From Aquimarina megaterium XH134 (GTDB lineage: Bacteria; Bacteroidota; Bacteroidia; Flavobacteriales; Flavobacteriaceae), in contig NZ_JACB01000032.1 of the NCBI RefSeq assembly GCF_000520975.1, positions 62,001-126,000 of the forward strand: DNA of 64,000 nucleotides. The letters are read 5' to 3'. Below the pieces are notes generated by a model, which saw only the letters and a program-made list of their open reading frames with translations, was not told the DNA's origin and did no database searches. Positions 8,321 to 17,049 of this stretch are shown piece after piece. Position 1 is the stretch's first letter; every line of letters starts with the position of its first letter. The position numbers and the translations under genes were made by a program.

Positions 8321-9535
8321 TTATGAGAGCATCATCTTGGCTTTTTTAACAGCTTCGACCAAAGCATCAATTTCTTCTTTGGTATTATAGAACGAAAAAG
8401 AAGCTCGTACGGTTCCTGGTATTTTATAAAAATCCATAATAGGCTGTGCACAATGATGTCCTGTGCGTACTGCAATACCAAGTTTATCCACAATAGTTCC
8501 TACATCATAAGGATGTATATTATCTAGATTGAAAGAGATTACCGAAGTTTTGTTTTTGGAGGTGCCGTAAATTTTTAGCCCTTCAATTTCTAATAATTTT
8601 TGTGTACCGTATTCAAGAAGTTCGTTCTCATATGCGGCAATATTGTCAAAACCAATACTATTCATATAATCAAGTGCTACTCCAAAAGCAATACCACCAC
8701 AGATATTAGGAGTTCCGGCTTCAAATTTATGTGGTAAACCGGCATAGGTGGTTTTTTCAAAAGTAACTTGCTCGATCATTTCACCACCACCTTGATAAGG
8801 AGGTAGTTTGTTTAACCAATCTTCTTTTCCGTAAAGCATACCTACTCCTGTGGGCCCACAAAGTTTGTGTGCAGAGGCCACATAAAAATCTACATCCAAA
8901 GCCTTAACATCTGGTTTGACATGAGGGCAAGCTTGCGCACCATCGATCAATACAGCTGCACCTACACGATGCGCCTTTTCAATAATTTCTTCGATAGGAT
9001 TTATAGTTCCTAATGCGTTAGAAATATGATTGGTAAATACAAGTTTAGTGCTATTAGAAAGTAATTGATCATATACATTCATTACTAATTCACCATCTTC
9101 GTTCATTGGGATGACCTTAAGAATAGCACCAGTACGTTCACATAACATTTGCCATGGTACAATATTAGAATGATGTTCTAATGCCGAAACGATAATTTCA
9201 TCACCTTTAGAAAGAAGAGAGGTAAAGCCGGTAGCGATAATATTAATACTATGAGTTGTTCCCGAAGTTAAAATGATCTCATGAGCGTATTTTGCACCAA
9301 AATGCTCTTGTATTTTCTTACGAGCAATTTCGTATGCATCTGTTGCTTCTTGTGATAAGGTGTGAACACCACGATGAATATTCGCATTGTAACTACTATA
9401 ATAATCTACAATAGCATCTATAACTACCTGCGGTGTTTGAGATGTGGCCGCATTATCAAAATATACCAAAGGTTTTCCGTTTACTTCTCTGGTAAGTATT
9501 GGGAAATCGTCTCGTATTTTCTGTACATCTAGCAT
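8321..9535 (-). CDS. sufS: SufS cysteine desulfurase
   Basis: A 404-residue PLP enzyme of the group II cysteine desulfurases. It releases sulfur from cysteine as enzyme-bound persulfide for SufE. Visible features: VYFDNAATSQTP at the N terminus, SALEHHSNIVPW, DGAQACPH, the PLP lysine in VASAHKLCGPTGVG, and the active Cys in RTGHHCAQP near the C terminus. I take ATG 9533-9535 as start: the longer frame would begin at a TTG that lies inside a TACTTTTG -7 box, while the ATG has AGAAAGAAAT before it. Unlike the usual flavobacterial order, sufD is not directly upstream; a serine hydrolase on the other strand intervenes, so sufS needs its own promoter. Confidence 0.96.
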   Translation of the reverse strand: MLDVQKIRDDFPILTREVNGKPLVYFDNAATSQTPQVVIDAIVDYYSSYNANIHRGVHTLSQEATDAYEIARKKIQEHFGAKYAHEIILTSGTTHSINIIATGFTSLLSKGDEIIVSALEHHSNIVPWQMLCERTGAILKVIPMNEDGELVMNVYDQLLSNSTKLVFTNHISNALGTINPIEEIIEKAHRVGAAVLIDGAQACPHVKPDVKALDVDFYVASAHKLCGPTGVGMLYGKEDWLNKLPPYQGGGEMIEQVTFEKTTYAGLPHKFEAGTPNICGGIAFGVALDYMNSIGFDNIAAYENELLEYGTQKLLEIEGLKIYGTSKNKTSVISFNLDNIHPYDVGTIVDKLGIAVRTGHHCAQPIMDFYKIPGTVRASFSFYNTKEEIDALVEAVKKAKMMLS

Positions 9536-9550
9536 ATTAATTTCTTTCTG

Positions 9551-9558
9551 CAAAAGTA
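9551..9558 (-). promoter_or_regulatory. -7 box for sufS
   Basis: On the minus strand TACTTTTG matches the Bacteroidota TAnnTTTG -7 element and lies 15 bp before the chosen sufS ATG. No clear TTG -33 element was found, so support is moderate. Confidence 0.5.
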
Positions 9559-9613
9559 GTAAGTATTTCTAATTAGGATTGTTTATTTTTAGAATGATTT
9601 AACCCTTTTTATA

Positions 9614-10966
9614 ATGAAACGACTTAAAAAAATTATTGGGATTACATTTCTTATTCTGTTTGCAGGAATTTGTATTGCATTTGTGCTGAATTACCCAAAA
9701 CTTACAATTCTAACTGGATATTCTGCAAAGCATATGAATTCATCGGTTTTTATTGCCAATAGAACTTTAGAGTTTACAGATTTAAATGACAATAATTTTG
9801 CACCGGTTGATCTGGCAGATGATGAAGTAAATTTGAAAAACAAAACATCTGTTGCCTCTGTTTTTGGCCTTAAAGAGAGAAAAGCGATTTATAGAGAAGG
9901 ATTAGGGAGTGTTCTCATTGACGATGATTTTGATGAAAACACACCTGTTTTAATACCGCATAGAACTAAAACAGAAACAGGACAGTCATATCCATATGGC
10001 GAATTAGAACAAAAAGACACAGTTTTTAAAACGGTAGATTATGATAAAATAAATAGAACTGTTGCTTCAATTTTTGATTCGAATGGGGAGTATATAAAGA
10101 AAACAAGAGCTGTTCTTGTACTTTATAAAGATCAGATTATTGCCGAGAAGTATATAGATGGATTAGATAAAGATTCTAAGTTGCTGGGGTGGTCTATGAC
10201 CAAAAGTATTCTCTCTACGGTTTACGGAGTGTTACAAAAACAAGGAGCTATTAACATACATGATAAAGCCCCGGTATCTGAATGGCAAAATGATAAAAGA
10301 AAAGAGATAACAATTAATAATCTGTTACAAATGAATTGTGGGTTAGAATGGGATGAGGATTATGGCTCTATTTCTGATGTTACAAAAATGCTATATGTAG
10401 ATAGAGACATGACAATTGCCCAAATTCATAAAAAAGCGATTTACAAACCCAATGAATACTGGTATTATTCTTCTGGTGTGTCTAATTTGTTATCCGGGAT
10501 TTTGAGAAAACAGTTCAAAAGCTATCAGGAGTATCTTGATTATCCATATCGAGAGTTTATTGATAAAATAGGAATGAATTCTATGCTTATAGAAACTGAT
10601 ATGACAGGTAATTACGTAGGCTCTTCTTATGCTTGGGCAACAGTAAGGGATTGGGGTAAATTTGGATTGTTATATCTGCATAAAGGGAATTGGAACGGAG
10701 AGCAGGTTTTTGAACCTTCATGGGTGGATTATGTGACTACACCAAGTCCTACATCTGAAGGAGATTACGGAGGACATTTTTGGTTAAATGCAGGAGGGTT
10801 TTATCCAGATGCTCCAAGGGATATGTTTTCTGCAAATGGATTTCAGGGACAACGGGTGTTTATTATTCCTTCTAAAGATTTGGTTATTGTACGATTTGGA
10901 CTCATTGGAGATGCGGGAGTAGATTTTAATACGTTTTTAAAGAATATGGTTGACTCGATAGAGTAG
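9614..10966 (+). CDS. Serine hydrolase, beta-lactamase/class C family
   Basis: A 450-residue protein with an N-terminal membrane anchor (residues 7-27, rich in Ile, Leu and Phe) followed by an exported domain. The beta-lactamase/penicillin-binding fold is shown by LGWSMTKSIL with the SxxK pair Ser194/Lys197, by YWYYSSGVSN in place of the Y-x-N box, and by HFWLNAGG at the third-motif position. Members include esterases, DD-peptidases and 6-aminohexanoate-dimer hydrolase-type proteins, so the substrate is not predictable. It is transcribed against the suf genes and splits sufD from sufS, ending in a strong shared terminator. It looks like a later insertion into the locus. Confidence 0.87.
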   Translation: MKRLKKIIGITFLILFAGICIAFVLNYPKLTILTGYSAKHMNSSVFIANRTLEFTDLNDNNFAPVDLADDEVNLKNKTSVASVFGLKERKAIYREGLGSVLIDDDFDENTPVLIPHRTKTETGQSYPYGELEQKDTVFKTVDYDKINRTVASIFDSNGEYIKKTRAVLVLYKDQIIAEKYIDGLDKDSKLLGWSMTKSILSTVYGVLQKQGAINIHDKAPVSEWQNDKRKEITINNLLQMNCGLEWDEDYGSISDVTKMLYVDRDMTIAQIHKKAIYKPNEYWYYSSGVSNLLSGILRKQFKSYQEYLDYPYREFIDKIGMNSMLIETDMTGNYVGSSYAWATVRDWGKFGLLYLHKGNWNGEQVFEPSWVDYVTTPSPTSEGDYGGHFWLNAGGFYPDAPRDMFSANGFQGQRVFIIPSKDLVIVRFGLIGDAGVDFNTFLKNMVDSIE

Positions 10967-10971
10967 AAATA

Positions 10972-11018
10972 AAAAACACTAAAGCCAAATCGTAGAAGAT
11001 TTGGCTTTAGTGTTTTTG
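10972..11018. terminator. Strong bidirectional terminator
   Basis: A near-20-bp perfect stem (AAAAACACTAAAGCCAAATC and complement) with a 6-nt loop is flanked by A and T runs. It can end the serine hydrolase (+) and the sufD transcript (-). Confidence 0.92.
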
Positions 11019-11039
11019 TTTGTTGCTGAAACAGTTGTT

Positions 11040-12353
11040 TTACAAATCAAAACCAATGTTTACACCAAGCTTAGTAGCGATTAGTTTATTAATTCTACTT
11101 TTTAGTTGAGGTATTTTTACACTAGACAATACATTGTTTGCAAATGCATACATTAATAAAGCCCTAGCTTCTTTTTCTCCGATACCTCTGGATTTCATAT
11201 AGAATAATGCATTATCATCTAATTGCCCAATAGTACAACCATGTGAACATTTTACGTCATCTGCAAAAATTTCTAATTGTGGTTTAGAATTGATGGTTGC
11301 CTTATCACTTAACAAGATATTGTTATTAGACTGAAAAGCATTTGTTTTTTGTGCTTCTTTATTGACAATGATTTTTCCATTAAAAACCCCTGTGGCTTTT
11401 TCTCCAAAAATTCCTTTATAATCCTGATGACTTTCACAATTTGGTTCTGTATGATGTACCAAGGTATTGTGATCTACATGCTGTTTTCCTTCAATAATTG
11501 TTATACCATTAAGAATAGAGTCAATCCCTTCTCCTTTTTGATAAAAATTAAGGTTATTTCTGGTGATATTTCCACCAAAAGCAAAAGTATGTACCGATGC
11601 TACGCTTTGCGCATGCTGTTCGATATATGTATTGTCAATCAATGAAGCATTTTGATTATCATTCTGGATTTTATAGTAATCAACGATTGCTCTTTTATCT
11701 GCAAAAATTTCGGTTACAGCATTTGTAAGAACAGGGTTATCTGTTAAACTCTGATGGCGCTCAATGATTTGCACATGAGAATTTTCTCCAACAACAATCA
11801 AGTTACGAGGTTGTAACATCTGTGCAGCTTCATTTCCTGTAGAAAAGTGTATAATCTGTATAGGCTTATCAGCTAGCTTATTTTTTGGAATATAGATATA
11901 AGCTCCTTCTCTGGAAAAAGCTGTATTTAAAGAAGTAAGCCCATCTTTAGGAGCTACTTTGTTAAAATAGTTTTCAATGATTAATCGATATTTTTCATGA
12001 GTTAGTGCTGATGACATTAAACATACATCGATTTTATCATGAGTCGTTTCAGATAAATGAGACGAATACTTACCATCAATAAATACAATTTTATATGTAT
12101 CCAAATCATGAAGGAAGTACTTTTTTATATCCTTAAAATCTAAAGCATTTTCTTCTTTTGGAAAAATACTGTAATCATGTTTTAGCACAGTATTTAGAGA
12201 GGTATATTTCCACGCTTCTTCTTTTTTGGTAGGAAATCCTTTTTCTTCAAAAGTTTTAATAGCCTGACTTCTGATATCATGAACAGCTGTGTCAACATCT
12301 ACCGTATTTTCAAAGGCCAAAAAAGAAGATACCAACTTATCTTTCAATTCCAT
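11040..12353 (-). CDS. sufD: SufD Fe-S cluster scaffold subunit
   Basis: A 437-residue SufB/SufD-family protein, part of the SufBC2D scaffold on which Fe-S clusters are built. The start is taken at ATG 12351-12353 (MELKDKLV); the alternative TTG four codons upstream is less likely. Recognisable segments are GFPTKKEEAWKYTSL near the N terminus, QNDNQNASLIDNTYI in the beta-helix, GKIIVNKEAQKTNAFQSNNN, LEIFADDVKCSHGCTIGQLD with the conserved Cys and His, and YMKSRGIGEKEARALL at the C terminus. It is the last suf gene before the terminator at 10972 and is separated from sufC by a four-helix-bundle gene. Confidence 0.95.
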   Translation of the reverse strand: MELKDKLVSSFLAFENTVDVDTAVHDIRSQAIKTFEEKGFPTKKEEAWKYTSLNTVLKHDYSIFPKEENALDFKDIKKYFLHDLDTYKIVFIDGKYSSHLSETTHDKIDVCLMSSALTHEKYRLIIENYFNKVAPKDGLTSLNTAFSREGAYIYIPKNKLADKPIQIIHFSTGNEAAQMLQPRNLIVVGENSHVQIIERHQSLTDNPVLTNAVTEIFADKRAIVDYYKIQNDNQNASLIDNTYIEQHAQSVASVHTFAFGGNITRNNLNFYQKGEGIDSILNGITIIEGKQHVDHNTLVHHTEPNCESHQDYKGIFGEKATGVFNGKIIVNKEAQKTNAFQSNNNILLSDKATINSKPQLEIFADDVKCSHGCTIGQLDDNALFYMKSRGIGEKEARALLMYAFANNVLSSVKIPQLKSRINKLIATKLGVNIGFDL

Positions 12354-12419
12354 ATTTAGTTTCAAGTTTTGTTTCTTTTACGAAACTGTTTCGAGTTTTA
12401 AGGTCGGGATTCTTATTCT

Positions 12420-12797
12420 TTACACCTCTAGACTCTTTTTATTTAAATAACTAATAAAACCAGCAATTCTTTTGCTCAAAGTTTCATAGTCATTAACTAA
12501 TATCTTTAATGTTTTTTCTTCAATATATCCTGAATCGAAAATTCTATATAATTGAGATCTTATTTCTCCCGAAGAGGCTTTGGCTATAGAGAGGGATTGT
12601 CTAAATTCTATATTTCCGTCTCGTTCAAAACCTTCAGCGATGTTATCCATTACAGCGCCAGAAGAACCTTTAATTTGATCTTTTAGTTTATAATCATTTT
12701 CTAAACCAGTTGTTTTTGATAAAAGAATAATTTCTTTGCACAATCTTCTGGCTTCTTGCCAAATTTCTAAATCTTCAAATCTTTTTATAGTTGCCAT
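12420..12797 (-). CDS. Four-helix bundle protein (23S rRNA intervening-sequence family)
   Basis: A 125-residue, mostly helical cytoplasmic protein. The N-terminal FEDLEIWQEARRLCKEI and the central GSSGAVMDNIAEGFERDGN are diagnostic of the S23/IVP four-helix bundle family, also related to the Avd accessory proteins of diversity-generating retroelements. No reverse transcriptase or variable repeat is present, so a DGR is not supported. In Bacteroidota such genes often occur alone as small inserts, and this one lies between sufC and sufD where those genes are normally adjacent. Short AAACTCGAAAC/AAACTTGAAAC repeats occur on its sufD side (about 12360-12400). Its role is unknown. Confidence 0.9.
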   Translation of the reverse strand: MATIKRFEDLEIWQEARRLCKEIILLSKTTGLENDYKLKDQIKGSSGAVMDNIAEGFERDGNIEFRQSLSIAKASSGEIRSQLYRIFDSGYIEEKTLKILVNDYETLSKRIAGFISYLNKKSLEV

Positions 12798-12841
12798 ATT
12801 TTAGCTAATTTGAAACTTTAAACAACAAACCAAACTAACAA

Positions 12842-13594
12842 TTAAGCGTTTATTTCTTCTTTAATCCAATCGTATCCTTTTTCTTCTAGTTCTAAAGCTA
12901 ATTCTTTGGTACCAGATTTCACGATTTTACCGTCATATAATACATGTACAAAATCTGGAACTATATAGTCTAGCAAACGTTGATAGTGAGTAATTACTAC
13001 AATAGCATTGTCTTCACTTTTTAGTTTATTCACTCCATTGGCTACAATACGTAGAGCATCTATATCAAGTCCAGAATCTGTTTCGTCAAGGATTGCCAAT
13101 TTAGGTTCCATCATTGCCATCTGAAAGATTTCATTACGTTTTTTCTCACCACCCGAGAATCCTTCGTTAAGAGAACGGGATAAGAATTTGCGATCGATTT
13201 CTAATAATTCAGATTTTTCACGAATTTTTTTAAGCATGTCTTTGGCAGGCATTTCTTCAAGACCTTGTGCTTTTCGTGTTTCATTTATGGCGGTTTTCAT
13301 AAAATTAGTTACCGTTACACCAGGAATTTCTACTGGATATTGAAACGACAGAAAAACTCCTTTATGAGCCCTTTCTTCTGCTGCAAGTTCCTCAATATCT
13401 TCTCCTTCCAAAAGAATTCCTCCCTTGGTAACTTCATATTCTTCTTTACCCGCAACGATACTGGCTAATGTACTTTTTCCAGCACCGTTAGGACCCATAA
13501 TTGCGTGTATTTCTCCTGCTTTTACATTTAGGTTAAGACCTTTTAAAATTTCTTTCCCTTCGACACTTGCGTGTAAATCCTTTATCTCTAACAT
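12842..13594 (-). CDS. sufC: SufC ATPase
   Basis: A 250-residue ABC-type ATPase subunit of the SufBCD complex. Walker A is GPNGAGKST near residue 35, the signature is LNEGFSGGEKKRNEIFQ, Walker B is KLAILDETDSGLD, and the switch His is in VVITHYQRLL. The modified Q-loop and the SGGEKKRNEI signature distinguish SufC from transporter ATPases. ATP hydrolysis drives conformational change of the scaffold during cluster assembly. It is followed on the same strand by the four-helix gene and sufD, and preceded by a small lipoprotein gene and sufB. Length and motifs are complete. Confidence 0.97.
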   Translation of the reverse strand: MLEIKDLHASVEGKEILKGLNLNVKAGEIHAIMGPNGAGKSTLASIVAGKEEYEVTKGGILLEGEDIEELAAEERAHKGVFLSFQYPVEIPGVTVTNFMKTAINETRKAQGLEEMPAKDMLKKIREKSELLEIDRKFLSRSLNEGFSGGEKKRNEIFQMAMMEPKLAILDETDSGLDIDALRIVANGVNKLKSEDNAIVVITHYQRLLDYIVPDFVHVLYDGKIVKSGTKELALELEEKGYDWIKEEINA

Positions 13595-13633
13595 GTTATA
13601 TAAAACTTTTATCTCTTTTGAGATATAATTTAT

Positions 13634-14023
13634 TTATTTTTCTTTTTCTGGATCAGAGTTTTTATCTTCTTCAGAAGATTTAATTTTAGTGGGCAACTCT
13701 GAAGTTGGCGCACTTACCCCGATAATTTCTTTTATTTCTACTATTTCTTCCCATCCTTGTTCTGGATTGGGTTTTATGATTCCCTTTACTACTACAGGAA
13801 CCATGTCATATTCTTCTCTTTGCAGAGGTTCTACTTTTTTAGCGAGTTCTAGAGTGACATCATTAATTATCACACCATATATAAAATCATTACCTTTTAA
13901 GACTGCTGCATCATCTATAAGAATAAATTCGCCACGAATTAAATTAGGTTCTTCATTTTTGTTTTCGGATTTGCAGGAAAAAAGAATAAGACTTAGTGCA
14001 ATTAAAATACATGTTTTTTTCAT
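13634..14023 (-). CDS. Small lipoprotein inside the suf operon
   Basis: A 129-residue lipoprotein with signal MKKTCILIALSLILFSC and Cys17 as the lipidation site. The mature part forms a small beta-rich domain (GEFILIDDAAVLKG, VIINDVTLELAKKV, DMVPVVVKGIIKPNP, then EEIVEIKEIIG) of OB-fold-like appearance, followed by a charged, probably disordered tail. I do not recognise a named family. It lies between sufB (25-bp gap) and sufC (39-bp gap), so it is almost surely co-transcribed with them although its product would be in the envelope. Function unknown. Confidence 0.8.
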   Translation of the reverse strand: MKKTCILIALSLILFSCKSENKNEEPNLIRGEFILIDDAAVLKGNDFIYGVIINDVTLELAKKVEPLQREEYDMVPVVVKGIIKPNPEQGWEEIVEIKEIIGVSAPTSELPTKIKSSEEDKNSDPEKEK

Positions 14024-14048
14024 TAATGTAGATTTGATGGTTTTACAA

Positions 14049-15494
14049 TTAGCCTACAGAACCTTCTAAAGAAATCTCCAGAAGTTTTTGAGCTTCTACT
14101 GCAAACTCCATAGGTAGCTTATTCAATACTTCTTTACTAAAACCATTAACGATTAAAGCGATTGCTTTTTCTGTATCGATTCCTCGTTGGTTACAATAAA
14201 AAATCTGATCTTCTCCTATTTTGCTTGTAGTTGCTTCATGTTCTATTTGAGCGGTTTTGTTTTTAGTTTCTATATAAGGAAACGTATGTGCGCCACATTC
14301 ATTGCCCATCAATAATGAATCACATTGCGAAAAATTACGCGCATTGGTCGCTCTACTACTTATTTGCACTAATCCTCGATAACTATTTTGGGACTTCCCT
14401 GCAGAAATACCCTTAGAAATGATAGTACTTTTGGTGTTTTTGCCTAAGTGTATCATTTTTGTGCCAGTATCTGCTTGCTGAAAATTATTGGTTACTGCAA
14501 TAGAATAAAATTCTCCTACAGAGTTATCACCTTTTAGGATACAAGAAGGATATTTCCAGGTAATTGCTGATCCTGTTTCTACTTGTGTCCAAGAAATTTT
14601 AGCGTTGTTTTCACAAATTCCTCTTTTGGTCACAAAATTATAAACTCCTCCTTTTCCTTCAGCATTTCCGGGATACCAGTTTTGTACTGTAGAATATTTT
14701 ATTTCTGCATCATCCAATGCTATTAATTCAACAACAGCGGCATGCAACTGATTTTCATCACGAGAAGGAGCAGTACATCCTTCTAGATAACTTACATAAC
14801 TCCCTTGATCTGCCACTACTAAAGTTCGCTCGAACTGTCCCGTACCTGCCTGATTGATTCTAAAATAGGTAGATAGTTCCATTGGACAACGAACACCTTT
14901 AGGGATATAGCAGAACGAACCATCGCTAAAAACAGCAGAGTTTAAAGCAGCATAAAAATTATCCTTTTGAGGAACCACAGCTCCGATATATTTTTTAACT
15001 AACTCTGGATGTTCTTGAATAGCTTCAGAAATAGAACAAAATATAATTCCTTTTTCAGCAAGGGTTTCTTTAAACGTCGTAGCTACTGATACAGAATCCA
15101 TTACTATATCTACAGCTACTCCTGCTAATTTCTTTTGTTCGTCTAATGAAATCCCAAGTCTTTTAAAAGTATCGAGTAATTCTGGATCTACCTCATCAAT
15201 ACTATTGTATTTAGGCTTTTTGTTTGGTGCAGAATAGTAAGAAATATTCTGAAAATCAGGCTTTTCATAAGTAACATTTGCCCATTCGGGTTCTTCCATC
15301 TGTTCCCATGCTCGAAAAGCTTCAAGCCTCCATTCTGTCATCCATTCGGGTTCTTCTTTTTTCTTAGAGATTGCACGAACTATATCTTCATTAAGACCAA
15401 CAGGAAAAGTATCAGATTCTATATCGGTATAAAATCCATACTCGTACTCTTTGGTCTCTAGTTCTTTTTTTAAGTCGTCTTCAGTATACGCCAT
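14049..15494 (-). CDS. sufB: SufB Fe-S cluster scaffold subunit
   Basis: A 481-residue protein, the cluster-assembling subunit of SufBC2D. Characteristic segments: [61 protein letters not shown] with the Cys and acidic residues, [35 protein letters not shown] and [20 protein letters not shown] near the C terminus. It accepts sulfur from SufE and works with SufC and SufD in the cytoplasm. It follows sufA by 40 bp on the same strand and is the second gene from the operon promoter at 15899. Start ATG 15494 has normal spacing. Confidence 0.97.
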   Translation of the reverse strand: MAYTEDDLKKELETKEYEYGFYTDIESDTFPVGLNEDIVRAISKKKEEPEWMTEWRLEAFRAWEQMEEPEWANVTYEKPDFQNISYYSAPNKKPKYNSIDEVDPELLDTFKRLGISLDEQKKLAGVAVDIVMDSVSVATTFKETLAEKGIIFCSISEAIQEHPELVKKYIGAVVPQKDNFYAALNSAVFSDGSFCYIPKGVRCPMELSTYFRINQAGTGQFERTLVVADQGSYVSYLEGCTAPSRDENQLHAAVVELIALDDAEIKYSTVQNWYPGNAEGKGGVYNFVTKRGICENNAKISWTQVETGSAITWKYPSCILKGDNSVGEFYSIAVTNNFQQADTGTKMIHLGKNTKSTIISKGISAGKSQNSYRGLVQISSRATNARNFSQCDSLLMGNECGAHTFPYIETKNKTAQIEHEATTSKIGEDQIFYCNQRGIDTEKAIALIVNGFSKEVLNKLPMEFAVEAQKLLEISLEGSVG

Positions 15495-15534
15495 TTTCTT
15501 TATCCTAGAATTAATTCAGGACTTTTTTTATAGA

Positions 15535-15864
15535 TTAAAGGGAAAAACTTTCTCCACAGCCACATGTTCTACTGGCATTCGGATTATTAAACACAAAACC
15601 GGTACCATTTAAACCACCAGAATATTCTAGAGTTGTACCAATTAAATAGAGAAAACTTTTTTTATCTACAATGATTTTTACACCATTATCTTCAAATACT
15701 TTATCTCCTTCCTGTTGTGCTTTATCAAACTTTAAATCATATGATAAACCAGAGCACCCCCCACTTTTTACACCTACACGCACATAATCGGTAACTGCAT
15801 TATATCCATCCTCACTCATCAACTCGATGACCTTATTTTTTGCTATGTCTGATACCTTAATCAT
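15535..15864 (-). CDS. sufA: HesB/IscA-type iron-sulfur carrier (SufA)
   Basis: A 109-residue A-type carrier. The three cluster-binding cysteines are in VKSGGCSGLSYDL and the C-terminal TCGCGESF. The intervening VDKKSFLYLIGTTLEYSGGLNGTGFVFNNPNA matches the family closely. A-type carriers receive clusters from the SufBCD scaffold and pass them to target proteins. It is the first gene of the operon, 28 bp downstream of the likely transcription start. No Fe-S sensing regulator gene (SufR/IscR) is present nearby. Confidence 0.95.
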   Translation of the reverse strand: MIKVSDIAKNKVIELMSEDGYNAVTDYVRVGVKSGGCSGLSYDLKFDKAQQEGDKVFEDNGVKIIVDKKSFLYLIGTTLEYSGGLNGTGFVFNNPNASRTCGCGESFSL

Positions 15865-15898
15865 ACTTTTATAATATAGATTAATTCTAAATGAAATG

Positions 15899-15932
15899 CA
15901 AATATACTACATAAGTAGATTTTATACACAAA
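15899..15932 (-). promoter_or_regulatory. Promoter of the suf operon
   Basis: On the minus strand TTTG (15932-15929) and TATATTTG (15906-15899) are separated by 22 bp, matching the Bacteroidota TTTG / TAnnTTTG consensus. The sufA ATG lies 34 bp further. Confidence 0.75.
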
Positions 15933-15934
15933 AC

Positions 15935-15959
15935 CTAACATATATCTGTTATATATTAG
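15935..15959 (-). terminator. Weak hairpin after the MbnH-like gene
   Basis: An AT-rich inverted repeat (CTAATATAT with CTAAC-ATATAT) is followed on the minus strand by GGTTTTG. It may separate the di-haem gene from the suf promoter. Confidence 0.35.
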
Positions 15960-15996
15960 AATAGGTAAAAGTTATAATGGTCTATAGAAAAATACT

Positions 15997-17040
15997 TTAG
16001 AATTCTGAAAAACGAGTGTCATTTACATAATCATCATCTGTAAGTGTTTTTAAAAAAGCGATAATTTGCTGTTTTTCTTCGGTTGTCATTGGGATTCCCA
16101 AGGTTCCATTTTGATTTTTAAACATTGGATCTAAAGTTTCAGAATCTACCACACCATCACTATAATGATTTAAAACATCATCTAAAGTTTTTAATCGACC
16201 ATCATGCATGTACGGAAAAGTAAGTTCAATATTTCTTAAACTAGGAACTTTAAATTTTTGCATATCCTCGGTTAATCCTGTAACACGTTTTCTTCCTATG
16301 TCATTGTATTGAGGATCAATGGGTAGTCCATTATTACGATACGATTGATCCGTAAATAATGTACCTTTATGACAAGAAGCGCATTTAGCTTTAAAGAGTT
16401 CGAAACCAGTAGCTTCTGCTGCTGTAAAAACAGAGCCTTCATTCCTTTCAATTTTGTCGTATTTGGTGTTTGCAGAAATCATCATAATCATAAATTGAGA
16501 AATTGCTTTGAGCATATTATCAGAATTTATTTTTTGATCTTCGAATGCTTCTGCAAATAATTTTACATATTCTGGTTGCTCTTCTAGCTTTTTAAGAATA
16601 CTATTAAAAGTTTCATTCATTTCTACTTCTGCAGTGATGGGTATAATAGGCTGAAGATCCAGGTGCATTGCAGCTCCGTCCCATGTGAACTCTTTCATAA
16701 AAGCCATATTGTGTAATGGCTGTGCATTACGAGTTCCTAAGGCACCGCCTACACCATGGCTTACAATATGTGTATGATGGGTAAATGCAAAATCCTGAAT
16801 ATGACAAAAACCACAAGAAATTACACCATCAGAGGCTAGACGACCATCATAAAACAACTTTTTTCCTAATTCGAAACCTTTTTCGGTAGGAGGATTAAGT
16901 GCTATATTATAGGTAGGGTCGGGAAAGTTTGAGGGTACAGTAAATTCTAGTTTTGCATTTTCTATAGGAACATAGTTATCCTTATCAGAGCTACATGCAG
17001 TTCCGATAAGGATAATTGCTATATATGATAATAATTTCAA
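15997..17040 (-). CDS. Di-haem cytochrome c peroxidase-like protein, MbnH type
   Basis: A 347-residue lipoprotein (signal plus lipobox IGTAC). Two c-type haem sites are present, CGFCH near residue 74 and CASCH near residue 223, with the family segments LFYDGRLASDG, TRNAQPLHNMAFM and FPYMHDGRLKTLDDVL. This is the BCCP/MauG superfamily. The gene directly upstream encodes an MbnP-like protein, the arrangement of the MbnP/MbnH pair in which the di-haem enzyme oxidises a Trp of MbnP to kynurenine. The start must be TTG 17038-17040: no ATG exists before the signal peptide and the MbnP stop is 9 bp upstream. It acts in the periplasm. Confidence 0.88.
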   Translation of the reverse strand: MKLLSYIAIILIGTACSSDKDNYVPIENAKLEFTVPSNFPDPTYNIALNPPTEKGFELGKKLFYDGRLASDGVISCGFCHIQDFAFTHHTHIVSHGVGGALGTRNAQPLHNMAFMKEFTWDGAAMHLDLQPIIPITAEVEMNETFNSILKKLEEQPEYVKLFAEAFEDQKINSDNMLKAISQFMIMMISANTKYDKIERNEGSVFTAAEATGFELFKAKCASCHKGTLFTDQSYRNNGLPIDPQYNDIGRKRVTGLTEDMQKFKVPSLRNIELTFPYMHDGRLKTLDDVLNHYSDGVVDSETLDPMFKNQNGTLGIPMTTEEKQQIIAFLKTLTDDDYVNDTRFSEF

Positions 17041-17049
17041 AATATTACT

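Noticed and set aside
12420..12797. Avd gene of a diversity-generating retroelement
   Set aside because: No reverse transcriptase, template repeat or variable repeat is present; the protein fits the free-standing four-helix family.
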